64,000 nucleotides of DNA, from positions 62,001-126,000 of the forward strand of contig JAHBUZ010000010.1 in NCBI GenBank assembly GCA_019637815.1, in the 5' to 3' direction. Below, piece by piece: positions 31,791 to 38,968 of this stretch. Both the position numbers and the translations under genes were made by a program. The DNA comes from Chloroflexota bacterium (lineage in GTDB: Bacteria > Chloroflexota > Limnocylindria > Limnocylindrales > CSP1-4). The notes beneath the pieces are model-generated. The model searched no databases. It worked only from the letters and a program-made list of their open reading frames with translations, and was not told the DNA's origin. How positions within the stretch are numbered: the stretch's first letter is position 1; each line of letters starts with the position of its first letter.

Positions 31791-32348
31791 ATGGATCGGA
31801 GCCTGGTGGTCCGAGCCCAGGAAGGCGACGAGGCTGCCTTTCGCGAGCTGGCGGTCGCGGTCGGGCCGGCCCTGCTGCGGGTGGCACGCGGCATCCTGCG
31901 TGACCGAGCCGCTGCGGAGGATGCCACGCAGGTGGCGCTCGTCCAGATGTGGCGGCAGCTGCGACAGCTTCGGGAGCCCGACCGGTTCGACGCCTGGGCG
32001 TACCGCGTCCTCGTCAACGCCTGTCGCACGGAGGGTCGTCGGTCGGGCCGAGCGGCCCGGGTCGCGATCATCACGGATGTCCCGGGCGCCGACGGGAACC
32101 TCGGTGCGGTGCTCGACCGCGACCAGCTCGAGCGTGGCTTCCGTCGTCTGCCGTTCGAGCAGCGGACCGTCCTGGTCCTCCACCTCTATCTCGGCTTGGG
32201 CAACGCTCGGATCGCGAGCATCCTCGGCATCCCCGAGGGCACCGTCCGTTCGCGGCTGTACCACGGCGTGCGTGCGATGCGTGCGGCGCTTGCTGCGGAT
32301 GCCCGGACGATGGCGGACCTCACTGTTGCCAGGGAGGCGACCCGATGA
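31791..32348 (+). CDS. ECF-type RNA polymerase sigma factor
   Basis: A 185-residue sigma-70 family protein of the extracytoplasmic-function type. Region 2 is visible in ALLRVARGILRDRAAAEDATQVALVQMWRQLRQLREPDRFDAWAYRVLVNAC and region 4 in RLPFEQRTVLVLHLYLGLGNARIASILGIPEGTVRSRLYHGVRAMR. The ATG at 31791 follows a weak ribosome site. Its stop overlaps the ATG of a membrane protein gene, the usual position of an anti-sigma factor, so the pair probably forms a signalling switch. Confidence 0.88.
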   Translation: MDRSLVVRAQEGDEAAFRELAVAVGPALLRVARGILRDRAAAEDATQVALVQMWRQLRQLREPDRFDAWAYRVLVNACRTEGRRSGRAARVAIITDVPGADGNLGAVLDRDQLERGFRRLPFEQRTVLVLHLYLGLGNARIASILGIPEGTVRSRLYHGVRAMRAALAADARTMADLTVAREATR

Positions 32349-33550
32349 CGACCGATCGACTGGCCACGGATGACGCCACGATGGCGCACTTGGCGCGCTG
32401 GCTCCACGACGACCTCGACAGCCTGGCCATGCCGCCTGCCCTGGTCGAGCGGGTGGCGCGCGAGGTATCCCGAACGTCCGAGCGACGGATCCCCGGGTCG
32501 CTTCTCCGACGGCGTGGCGCTGCCCTCGGCGGATCGGAGGCGCGTCCGTCCGCATCGCGGCTCCTGTATCTGGTCCCCGTGGTCGCGATGACGGTGCTCG
32601 CGATCGTGATCGGGGCGCGATGGGTCACGATCGGATCGGGTGGCCCAGCGACCGGGGGTGGGGTCCTCCTCGTCGCGAGCGGCTCACCGGCACCGACCGT
32701 CGTCGACGGCTCACCGCCGACCAAGGCGGCGACCGACCCATCGCCAACGGTCGTGAGCGCCCCTTCGCCGTCCGCGTCCGCCATGCCAGCACCGACTCGC
32801 CCACCGCGGCACGTGGCGCTCCCGTATCCCGACGGATGCGGTGCCTACGCGTTGTCGCCGGCCCGGTGCGCCTACATCACGCGCTGGGCCGCCGAGCAGG
32901 TCGGGCTGGACCAGGCGGACGATGTGACGTTCGAGCTGCTGGGCGATCCCGGCTGCCCGGACGACCCCGACTGTGTGGTGGCTCGGATCAGCCAGTTCAT
33001 CGTGCGGGTGCAGGTCACGAACGTCGACGGCGCCACTGGGGAGGCGTCGGTGTTCTGCGGGTTCAGCGGCTGGTCGTCATACCTGTGCACGGAGCAGCCG
33101 GTCATCGAACCACACAGTCCGACGATGCTCGGCGGCTACGGGGACTCGCGCGTGTGTCGACGCTCGTCACGTCGTCCCTGCGCGACGCCGGTGCCGACCA
33201 TCCGGCCACGAGCGGCCGCTGCCGCGGTGCCGCTCCGGATCGACACCCTGTCCATCCCCATCGATCGGGTCGGCAGGTATGAGGTCGTCGTCGGTGAGGC
33301 GACGCTGCCCAACGGCATCCTCTCCAAGGCGACCTTCTCGGTCGCCGATCGCGTGCCCTCGGAGCTCCTGGTCACACGGGAGGGTGTGTGGCTCAGCCTC
33401 GAGAGCCTGGACGGAGGGAACTCGTTCGACAACATCTACGAGCATGGCTGGCGGCCCGGCACGGAGCGGGTGCAGGTGATGCTCACGTTCGAGGTGGAGT
33501 CGTTCACGCCAGGCGCGACCCTCGAGGTCAAGGACCTGACGGTGCGATGA
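32345..33550 (+). CDS. Putative anti-sigma-like single-pass membrane protein
   Basis: A 401-residue protein coupled to the ECF sigma gene by an ATGA overlap. The N-terminal cytoplasmic part (about 1-76) contains a short helical segment but no zinc-binding HxxxCxxC. One transmembrane helix follows (RLLYLVPVVAMTVLAIVIGARWVTIG), then a Pro/Ser/Thr-rich stalk (about 115-155) and an extracellular domain with many cysteines (GCGAYALSPARCAYIT, GDPGCPDDPDCVVA, VFCGFSGWSSYLC). The topology and position fit an anti-sigma factor, but the domain itself is not recognised. Confidence 0.6.
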   Translation: MTTDRLATDDATMAHLARWLHDDLDSLAMPPALVERVAREVSRTSERRIPGSLLRRRGAALGGSEARPSASRLLYLVPVVAMTVLAIVIGARWVTIGSGGPATGGGVLLVASGSPAPTVVDGSPPTKAATDPSPTVVSAPSPSASAMPAPTRPPRHVALPYPDGCGAYALSPARCAYITRWAAEQVGLDQADDVTFELLGDPGCPDDPDCVVARISQFIVRVQVTNVDGATGEASVFCGFSGWSSYLCTEQPVIEPHSPTMLGGYGDSRVCRRSSRRPCATPVPTIRPRAAAAAVPLRIDTLSIPIDRVGRYEVVVGEATLPNGILSKATFSVADRVPSELLVTREGVWLSLESLDGGNSFDNIYEHGWRPGTERVQVMLTFEVESFTPGATLEVKDLTVR

Positions 33551-33554
33551 CGAC

Positions 33555-34664
33555 TCAGGGACCCGTGCCACCCCCGGCGATGAGCCAGCGGTCATCGGGC
33601 TGACGCTGGAGGCTGTAGAACCAGCGGATCGACCCGTCGGGAAGCGAGGGGTCATCGCCGATGATGCCGAGGGTCGTGGCGTAGACCAGCTCCCCTCGAC
33701 TGGGTCGGGCCGGATCACCGGGTCCGAGCGTCGCCGAGAGCACGGTCACGTGGCCACACAGCTCCCCGGCACCACGGACGAACGTCGGCGCCGCGAACCG
33801 CGATGCGGTCGCGCAGTCGCCTTCCACGAGTGCCGCGAGATATGCCAGGAGGACGGCCTCCGGGTCCATGTGGTCGACTTCCGGCTCGGACCACGCATCG
33901 GGTGGGGCGGCTGGGATCGGTGGCTGGTGCGACCCATCGAGGAGCCGTCGCTGGCCGAGTGGCTCGGGCAGGGGGAGTGTCAGCTCGGTCGGTGGGTTGC
34001 CCTGGCAGGAGTGGTCACCTGGAGCGGGCAACACGCCGATGGTGATCGTGACGCTGGTCTCGTCCGACACGATCTCCGGGTGGGCGATGCGACCCACCGC
34101 CGAGGCACCGCTCGCGCACGCCTGCTCCAGGACCAGGAGATCGAGCTCGGTCGCATCCGGTGCCGGCGCCGGGTGGCTGGGGTCGAGCCACCAATCCGCA
34201 GGACCGACCGCCGGCCCGGTCACGCGTCGCGGGCGACAGTCACCGATGTTCGACCGGGATCCGCCTCCGCGGGTCGCCTCGATGGCGATCCAACTGCGCT
34301 CGGCATCGCGCAGGGCCGCCAGGAACAGGATCCCGGTCTGGTCCTGGCCGGCCAGCCGCCAGACCAGGTCGTCAGCGCTCGCCTGGTCACCCGTCCAGCT
34401 CGGCAGCTCGCCCCGCCAGGTCAGCAAGGCCTTGCCCAAGGCAGCGGCCTCGGGTCCGGGGTCATGGGGGTCGATGATCGGACCGGCGATCCCCTGGCCG
34501 GGATAGGCGTGGGAGCCGCACGTGGTCAGGATGGTGACCGGTGCCGGACCCGAGGATGGTGCCGGTGACGGATCCTGCGCCACCGCCACCGGTGCCGCCA
34601 GTCCGATCACGCCGAGGCAGGCGAGCAGGCCGACCCTGCCCATCCGCATCCATGTCGTTCGCAT
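33555..34664 (-). CDS. Secreted hypothetical protein
   Basis: A 369-residue exported protein convergent with the anti-sigma-like gene (four-base gap). The signal peptide MGRVGLLACLGVIGLAAPVAVAQ is followed by a short Pro/Ser stalk. The C-terminal third (MDPEAVLLAYLAALVEGDCATASRFAAPTFV to IRWFYSLQRQPDDRWLIAGGG) resembles the NTF2/SnoaL-like domains often found at the ends of secreted proteins. AGGAGG at eight bases supports the ATG at 34664 rather than the GTG at 34673. Confidence 0.65.
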   Translation of the reverse strand: MRTTWMRMGRVGLLACLGVIGLAAPVAVAQDPSPAPSSGPAPVTILTTCGSHAYPGQGIAGPIIDPHDPGPEAAALGKALLTWRGELPSWTGDQASADDLVWRLAGQDQTGILFLAALRDAERSWIAIEATRGGGSRSNIGDCRPRRVTGPAVGPADWWLDPSHPAPAPDATELDLLVLEQACASGASAVGRIAHPEIVSDETSVTITIGVLPAPGDHSCQGNPPTELTLPLPEPLGQRRLLDGSHQPPIPAAPPDAWSEPEVDHMDPEAVLLAYLAALVEGDCATASRFAAPTFVRGAGELCGHVTVLSATLGPGDPARPSRGELVYATTLGIIGDDPSLPDGSIRWFYSLQRQPDDRWLIAGGGTGP

Positions 34665-34765
34665 CCGCGCCACCTCCTGGTCGATGGGTCATCCGTCCGG
34701 GAGCATGACGCGTGTCCGCATGGATCGTGACGGTTCGGGCGGCCGCGCTTGGGTCACCCGGTCGA

Positions 34766-36502
34766 TCAGCCGCCGGCGGTCGCTGGTGCGGTCGCGTGGG
34801 TCCGTGCGTGGGCGATCGCGTCGTCCAGCGACGCGAAGATGTGGCGCTCATGGCGCAGTCGGTCGAGCGCGCCGACCGCACGCAGGATGCGCAGGTGCTC
34901 GGGGTGGGCGCCCTTGAGCAGGACCGTGATGCGGCGCGCTTCCAGGTCCGTGATGAGCTGGCCGAGTGCCTGGGCGCCGGTCGCGTCAAGCACCTGGAGC
35001 TGGGGCATCCGCAGGATGACCACCCGCACGTCCGAGACGGACGTGAGCTCGGTGAGGAACCGCTGGGCCGCCCCGAAGAAGAGGGCACCGTCCAGTCGAT
35101 AGGCGAGGATCCGCTCGTGGAGCAGCTCTGCCTCCTGACCTGCCTCGAGCGGCTCCACGTCCGGGACGTCCTCCGGCACGAACGCGGACGAGCGAGCCAC
35201 CGCGCGCAGGGCGAGCAGCGCTGCCACGACGACGCCCACCTCCACCGCGAGGATGAGGTCGAACATCACGGTCACGGCGGCCGTGACGACCAGGATGAGC
35301 GCGTCACCCCGCGTCGACCGGAGCACGGCACGCACCGACGCGCGATCGACCATGCGGGTCGCGGTGACCATCAGCACGCCCGCGAGCGCCGCGAGCGGGA
35401 TGGCGCCGACCGGTCCCGCGAGGAGCATGACGACCCCCAGCAACACGACCGCATGGATCACCGAGGCCAGCCGTGTGCGGGCACCCGCCCGGACGTTGAC
35501 GGCGGTCCGGGCGATGGCGCCGGTCGCGGGCATGCCCCCGAACAGGGGCGCCGCGACGTTGGCGAGGCCCTGACCGAGCAGCTCCCGGTCCGGGTCGTGG
35601 CGTCGGCCGTCCGCCATGCCGTCCGCGACACGTGCGGAGAGCAGGCTCTCGAGCGCCGCCAGCAGGGCCACCGCGATGGCGGCGGACAGGAGCGGTCCCC
35701 AGGCGGTGCCATCGATGGGTGGTAGCGAGGGCATCGGCAGCGCGCTGGGCAGCACGCCGATGGTCGCGACCGACAGCGACAGGAACGTCGCCACCAGCGT
35801 CGCCACGATGACCCCGATGAGCGATGCCGGCAGTCGTGGTGCCCAGCGGGGGAGGGTCAGCATCACGATCGCGACGAGGCCACACACGGCGAGGCTCGGG
35901 ATCGAGTCCGCGGTCGCGGCGGCCAGCGCGTCGATCGCCGTGAGCAGCACGTTCTCGTGACCAGCGACGCTCACGCCGAGGGCGAGCGGTACCTGTTGCA
36001 GGAAGATGATGATGGCGATGCCGAGCGTGAAGCCCTCGATGACGGGCCACGGCAGGTACGCCAGATAGCGACCCAGGCGCAGGACCGCGGCGGCGAGCAC
36101 GAGCAGCCCCGCGAGGATGCCCACCCAGATGACGGCGTCCGGGCCATGTCGACCGATGATGGGCACGAGGACCACCGTCATGGCACCGGTCGGCCCCGAC
36201 ACCTGGACATCCGAACCGCCGAAGACGGCCGCCACGAAGCCGGCCACGATCGCGGTGACCAGCCCGGCCTCCGCGCCGAGACCGGTCGCGACACCGAAGC
36301 CCAGCGCGAGCGGGAGTGCCACGACCCCCACCGTGATGCCGGCCAGGAGGTCGGCGCGCCAGGTGTCTCGACCGCCGGCATAGTCGGCGCGCGTCGGCAG
36401 GAGCGTCCGCAGCGCCCGGATGCGGGGCACCGTCTGACCGCGGGCCGCCTGCCACCATGCCGAGCGCGGCGGGAGCTGGGAGCGGAACGTCCCGGAGCTC
36501 AC
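34766..36502 (-). CDS. SulP family anion permease with STAS domain
   Basis: A 578-residue SLC26/SulP protein, usually carrying sulfate, bicarbonate or other anions into the cell. The membrane domain (about 45-430) starts with TWRADLLAGITVGVVALPLALGFGVATGLGAEAGL and includes the FGGSDVQVSGPTGAMTVV and GLANVAAPLFGGMPATGAIARTAVNVRAGARTRLA signatures. A C-terminal STAS domain (about 460-570: YRLDGALFFGAAQRFL, VVILRMPQLQVLDATGAQAL) would regulate it. Its ATG overlaps the ArsR gene's stop, so it is the regulated partner. The substrate cannot be decided. Confidence 0.88.
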   Translation of the reverse strand: MSSGTFRSQLPPRSAWWQAARGQTVPRIRALRTLLPTRADYAGGRDTWRADLLAGITVGVVALPLALGFGVATGLGAEAGLVTAIVAGFVAAVFGGSDVQVSGPTGAMTVVLVPIIGRHGPDAVIWVGILAGLLVLAAAVLRLGRYLAYLPWPVIEGFTLGIAIIIFLQQVPLALGVSVAGHENVLLTAIDALAAATADSIPSLAVCGLVAIVMLTLPRWAPRLPASLIGVIVATLVATFLSLSVATIGVLPSALPMPSLPPIDGTAWGPLLSAAIAVALLAALESLLSARVADGMADGRRHDPDRELLGQGLANVAAPLFGGMPATGAIARTAVNVRAGARTRLASVIHAVVLLGVVMLLAGPVGAIPLAALAGVLMVTATRMVDRASVRAVLRSTRGDALILVVTAAVTVMFDLILAVEVGVVVAALLALRAVARSSAFVPEDVPDVEPLEAGQEAELLHERILAYRLDGALFFGAAQRFLTELTSVSDVRVVILRMPQLQVLDATGAQALGQLITDLEARRITVLLKGAHPEHLRILRAVGALDRLRHERHIFASLDDAIAHARTHATAPATAGG

Positions 36503-36840
36503 CGCGCGCTCTCCTCCAGCAGTCCGGCGAGCACGTCCCGCGTCTCCGACAGCCGATGGATGAGCAGGCGTCGGGCTGATGCCAGCAGGGTCGCGAGCTC
36601 CGGGTCCGCGATGGCATAGACCACCGTCGCCCCCTGCTTCTCGGTGGTCACGAGACCCGCGCGACGCAGGACACCCAGCTGCTGCGAGAGATGGGACGAC
36701 TCGATGCCCACGAGCGGCTGGAGCTCGCCGACGCTCCTCGGACCCTCGATGAGGATCTCGAGCGCCCGGATGCGCGCGGGGTGGGCGAGGGCGCGGAAGA
36801 GCTCCGCCTTCACCTCATGGATCGGTCGCCCGAGCGGCAT
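36499..36840 (-). CDS. ArsR family transcriptional regulator, cysteine-free
   Basis: A 113-residue winged-helix repressor: ELFRALAHPARIRALEILIEGPRSVGELQPLVGIESSHLSQQLGVLRRAGLVTTEKQGATVVYAIADPEL, with the recognition helix in SSHLSQQLGVLRRAGLV. There is not a single cysteine, so it is neither an arsenic ELCVC sensor nor a disulfide switch; the signal is unknown. ATG 36840 is used; ATG 36852 is possible. It lies 28 bases downstream of a perfect 20-bp palindrome and is coupled to sulP. Confidence 0.85.
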   Translation of the reverse strand: MPLGRPIHEVKAELFRALAHPARIRALEILIEGPRSVGELQPLVGIESSHLSQQLGVLRRAGLVTTEKQGATVVYAIADPELATLLASARRLLIHRLSETRDVLAGLLEESAR

Positions 36841-36867
36841 GGTCTCTGACATTTCCTTAGATACATC

Positions 36868-36887
36868 ATCTGACGATATCGTCAGAT
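36868..36887. promoter_or_regulatory. Perfect 20-bp palindrome, probable ArsR operator
   Basis: ATCTGACGATATCGTCAGAT is its own reverse complement and lies just upstream of the arsR-sulP start. The surrounding 50 bases are A/T-rich and hold the likely promoter. Size and placement match the dyads bound by ArsR/SmtB dimers, so autoregulation of arsR-sulP is inferred. Confidence 0.8.
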
Positions 36888-36944
36888 ATACGATACGCCC
36901 AAGGCCGCTCCGACGCAGGGCCGCGCCCTCCGGGTCCGTCACCC

Positions 36945-37979
36945 TCAGGGATCGGCGGGCGATGCCTCCGCCAGGACCCGGGGGCGACGCCGTCGCCACC
37001 GGCGCGAGGGGCTCACCAGCTGCGTGGCGAGCACGGTGAGGACGCAACCCAGGACCACGAACGCCGCCGCCGAGCGTGGCCAGAACGCATCCCGGGGTGT
37101 GTCCACTCCCCGATCCAGGCCCAGGATCTGCTCGGTGTAGCCGCACGTCCCGCGCACATCCGGGAACGCGGTGCACAGGATGTCGATGTCCGCGACGACG
37201 GGGTTGAGCCACAGGATCATCTCGGGCGCATGGGGACGGACGTTCCCGCGGTCCTGCTGGTCGACGCTCGTCAGGTACATCCAGGAGTGGAGCGCGAACG
37301 ACCCCACGATCAGGACGAACACGATGATGTACGAGACGACGGTGGCGACCTGGGTGCGACCGATGAGCGTCGACAGGAACAGGCCGATGGCACCCACCCC
37401 GAACGCCACGGCCAGCACCATGAGATAGGCGCGCACCACGTCATCCGGGCTCACGCCCCCGAAGGCGAACACGAGGCTCATGAGTGGCACGGACGCGAGG
37501 ATGAGCAGCAGCACGTACGCGAGCGACCCGATGAGCTTGGCGATGAGCATGCCCAGGGTGCTGATGGGCGTGGTCACCAGCAGCTCCATGGTCTGTCGCT
37601 CCCGTTCTGACGAGACCGCGCCGCTGGTGAGGGCCGGAGCGATCATCAGGACGAGCACGGTGAGCGTGGCCAGGAGCGTCCCGAAGATCGCCTGGCCGAT
37701 GCGCACCGCCGCGTGGCCGGAGATCGCCCCCGCGACCATCGGGTCCGCCTGCTCGCCGAAGCGGTCTCGCGCCGACTGGAGCGCGCTCTCATAGAGCACC
37801 TGGTGGACACCGAACACCAGCAGCCCCAGGAGCAGCACGAACACCGTCGCGATGGCGAACGCCCGACGACCACGCATCCGCCAGCGCAGCTCCCGGGTGA
37901 GGACGGCGCGGATGGTGACCCAGAGCGTGCGGACGCGGCTGCGTCGGCGCACGGGGACGGGGAGTGCCTCGGCGGTCAC
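36945..37979 (-). CDS. ABC-2 type exporter permease
   Basis: A 344-residue membrane protein with about six helices: an N-terminal TRELRWRMRGRRAFAIATVFVLLLGLLVFGV, then VLMIAPALTSGAVSSERERQTMELLVTTPIS (the ABC-2 amphipathic signature) and VGAIGLFLSTLIGRTQVATVVSYIIVFVLIVGSFAL. The ATGA overlap with the upstream ATPase gene shows they form one transporter. The exported substrate is unknown. There is a distinct hydrophilic loop with two Cys (IDILCTAFPDVRGTCGYTEQ) near residue 270. Confidence 0.85.
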   Translation of the reverse strand: MTAEALPVPVRRRSRVRTLWVTIRAVLTRELRWRMRGRRAFAIATVFVLLLGLLVFGVHQVLYESALQSARDRFGEQADPMVAGAISGHAAVRIGQAIFGTLLATLTVLVLMIAPALTSGAVSSERERQTMELLVTTPISTLGMLIAKLIGSLAYVLLLILASVPLMSLVFAFGGVSPDDVVRAYLMVLAVAFGVGAIGLFLSTLIGRTQVATVVSYIIVFVLIVGSFALHSWMYLTSVDQQDRGNVRPHAPEMILWLNPVVADIDILCTAFPDVRGTCGYTEQILGLDRGVDTPRDAFWPRSAAAFVVLGCVLTVLATQLVSPSRRWRRRRPRVLAEASPADP

Positions 37980-38968
37980 GAGGTCGGCCCCTCGATCGTG
38001 GATCGGTCCTCGTCGGACGACCCGTCGCCGGTCGGTGCGGTGATCTGGAGGAACAGCTCCTCGAGGTCGCTCGCCACGGGCGCGAACGAGGCGATCCGAT
38101 GGCCCGCGGACATGGTCCGGAACAGCAGCGCGGAGGTGCCCTCGTCATCGGTGGACACGCCGATCTCCAGCCGGTCATCGGCCAGCACCTCGACCGAGAC
38201 GACTTCCGGCTCTGCCGTGAGGAAGGCCGCCGCAGCCCGCGCGGCAGCACCGTCACCCACGACCTTCGCGCGCATCACCGAACCCCGTCGGAAGCGGGCC
38301 TCGATGGCCTCGATGGGACCGGATGCCAGCACCCGACCCCGATCGATGATGGCGACCCCGGTGCACAGCTCCTCCAGCTCGGGGAGGATGTGGCTGCTGA
38401 TGACGATGGTCTTGCCCATCGCCCGCAGCTCTCGGAGCAGCTCCCGGAGCTCGGCACGCGCCCGTGGGTCCAGCCCGGATGCGGGCTCATCGAGGAGCAG
38501 CACCTGCGGGTCGTGGACCAGGGCGTGCGCCAGGCACAGGCGCTGCTGCATGCCCCGGCTCAGCGACTGGACATACGCGTCGCGCTTGGCCGTGAGGTCC
38601 ACGAGGTCGAGCAGGTCGGTGATCACCCGGCGACGCGCGGCCGGCCCAAGGCCGTGGCAGTGGGCATAGAAGTCGAGGTACTCCCAGACGCGGATGTCGT
38701 CGTAGACACCGAACGTGTCCGGCATGTACCCGATGACCTGGCGGACCACGTCCGGCTCGTGCACCACGTCCACGCCGCAGATGTGCGCCTCGCCCTCGGT
38801 CGGCGTGAGCGAGGTGGCGAGCATCCGGATGGTGGTCGTCTTGCCCGCGCCGTTCGGACCCACGAGCCCGAAGATCTGGGCCGACCCGATCTCGAGGTCC
38901 ACGCCGGACACGGCCTCGAACGAGCCATAGCGCTTGACCAGCCCCCGGGTGCGCAGCGCCGCGGTCAT
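37976..38968 (-). CDS. ABC exporter ATPase
   Basis: A 330-residue ATPase of the ABC-2 (CcmA/NodI-like) type. Walker A GPNGAGKTTTI near residue 37, signature LSRGMQQRLCLAHAL, Walker B VLLLDEPASGLD, and H-loop VISSHILPELEEL. The C-terminal extension (about 230-330) is of the DUF4162 kind often seen in exporters. ATG 38968 has GGAGG four bases upstream and overlaps the stop of the large membrane-protein gene. Start codons upstream in the same frame belong to that gene's sequence. Confidence 0.9.
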   Translation of the reverse strand: MTAALRTRGLVKRYGSFEAVSGVDLEIGSAQIFGLVGPNGAGKTTTIRMLATSLTPTEGEAHICGVDVVHEPDVVRQVIGYMPDTFGVYDDIRVWEYLDFYAHCHGLGPAARRRVITDLLDLVDLTAKRDAYVQSLSRGMQQRLCLAHALVHDPQVLLLDEPASGLDPRARAELRELLRELRAMGKTIVISSHILPELEELCTGVAIIDRGRVLASGPIEAIEARFRRGSVMRAKVVGDGAAARAAAAFLTAEPEVVSVEVLADDRLEIGVSTDDEGTSALLFRTMSAGHRIASFAPVASDLEELFLQITAPTGDGSSDEDRSTIEGPTS

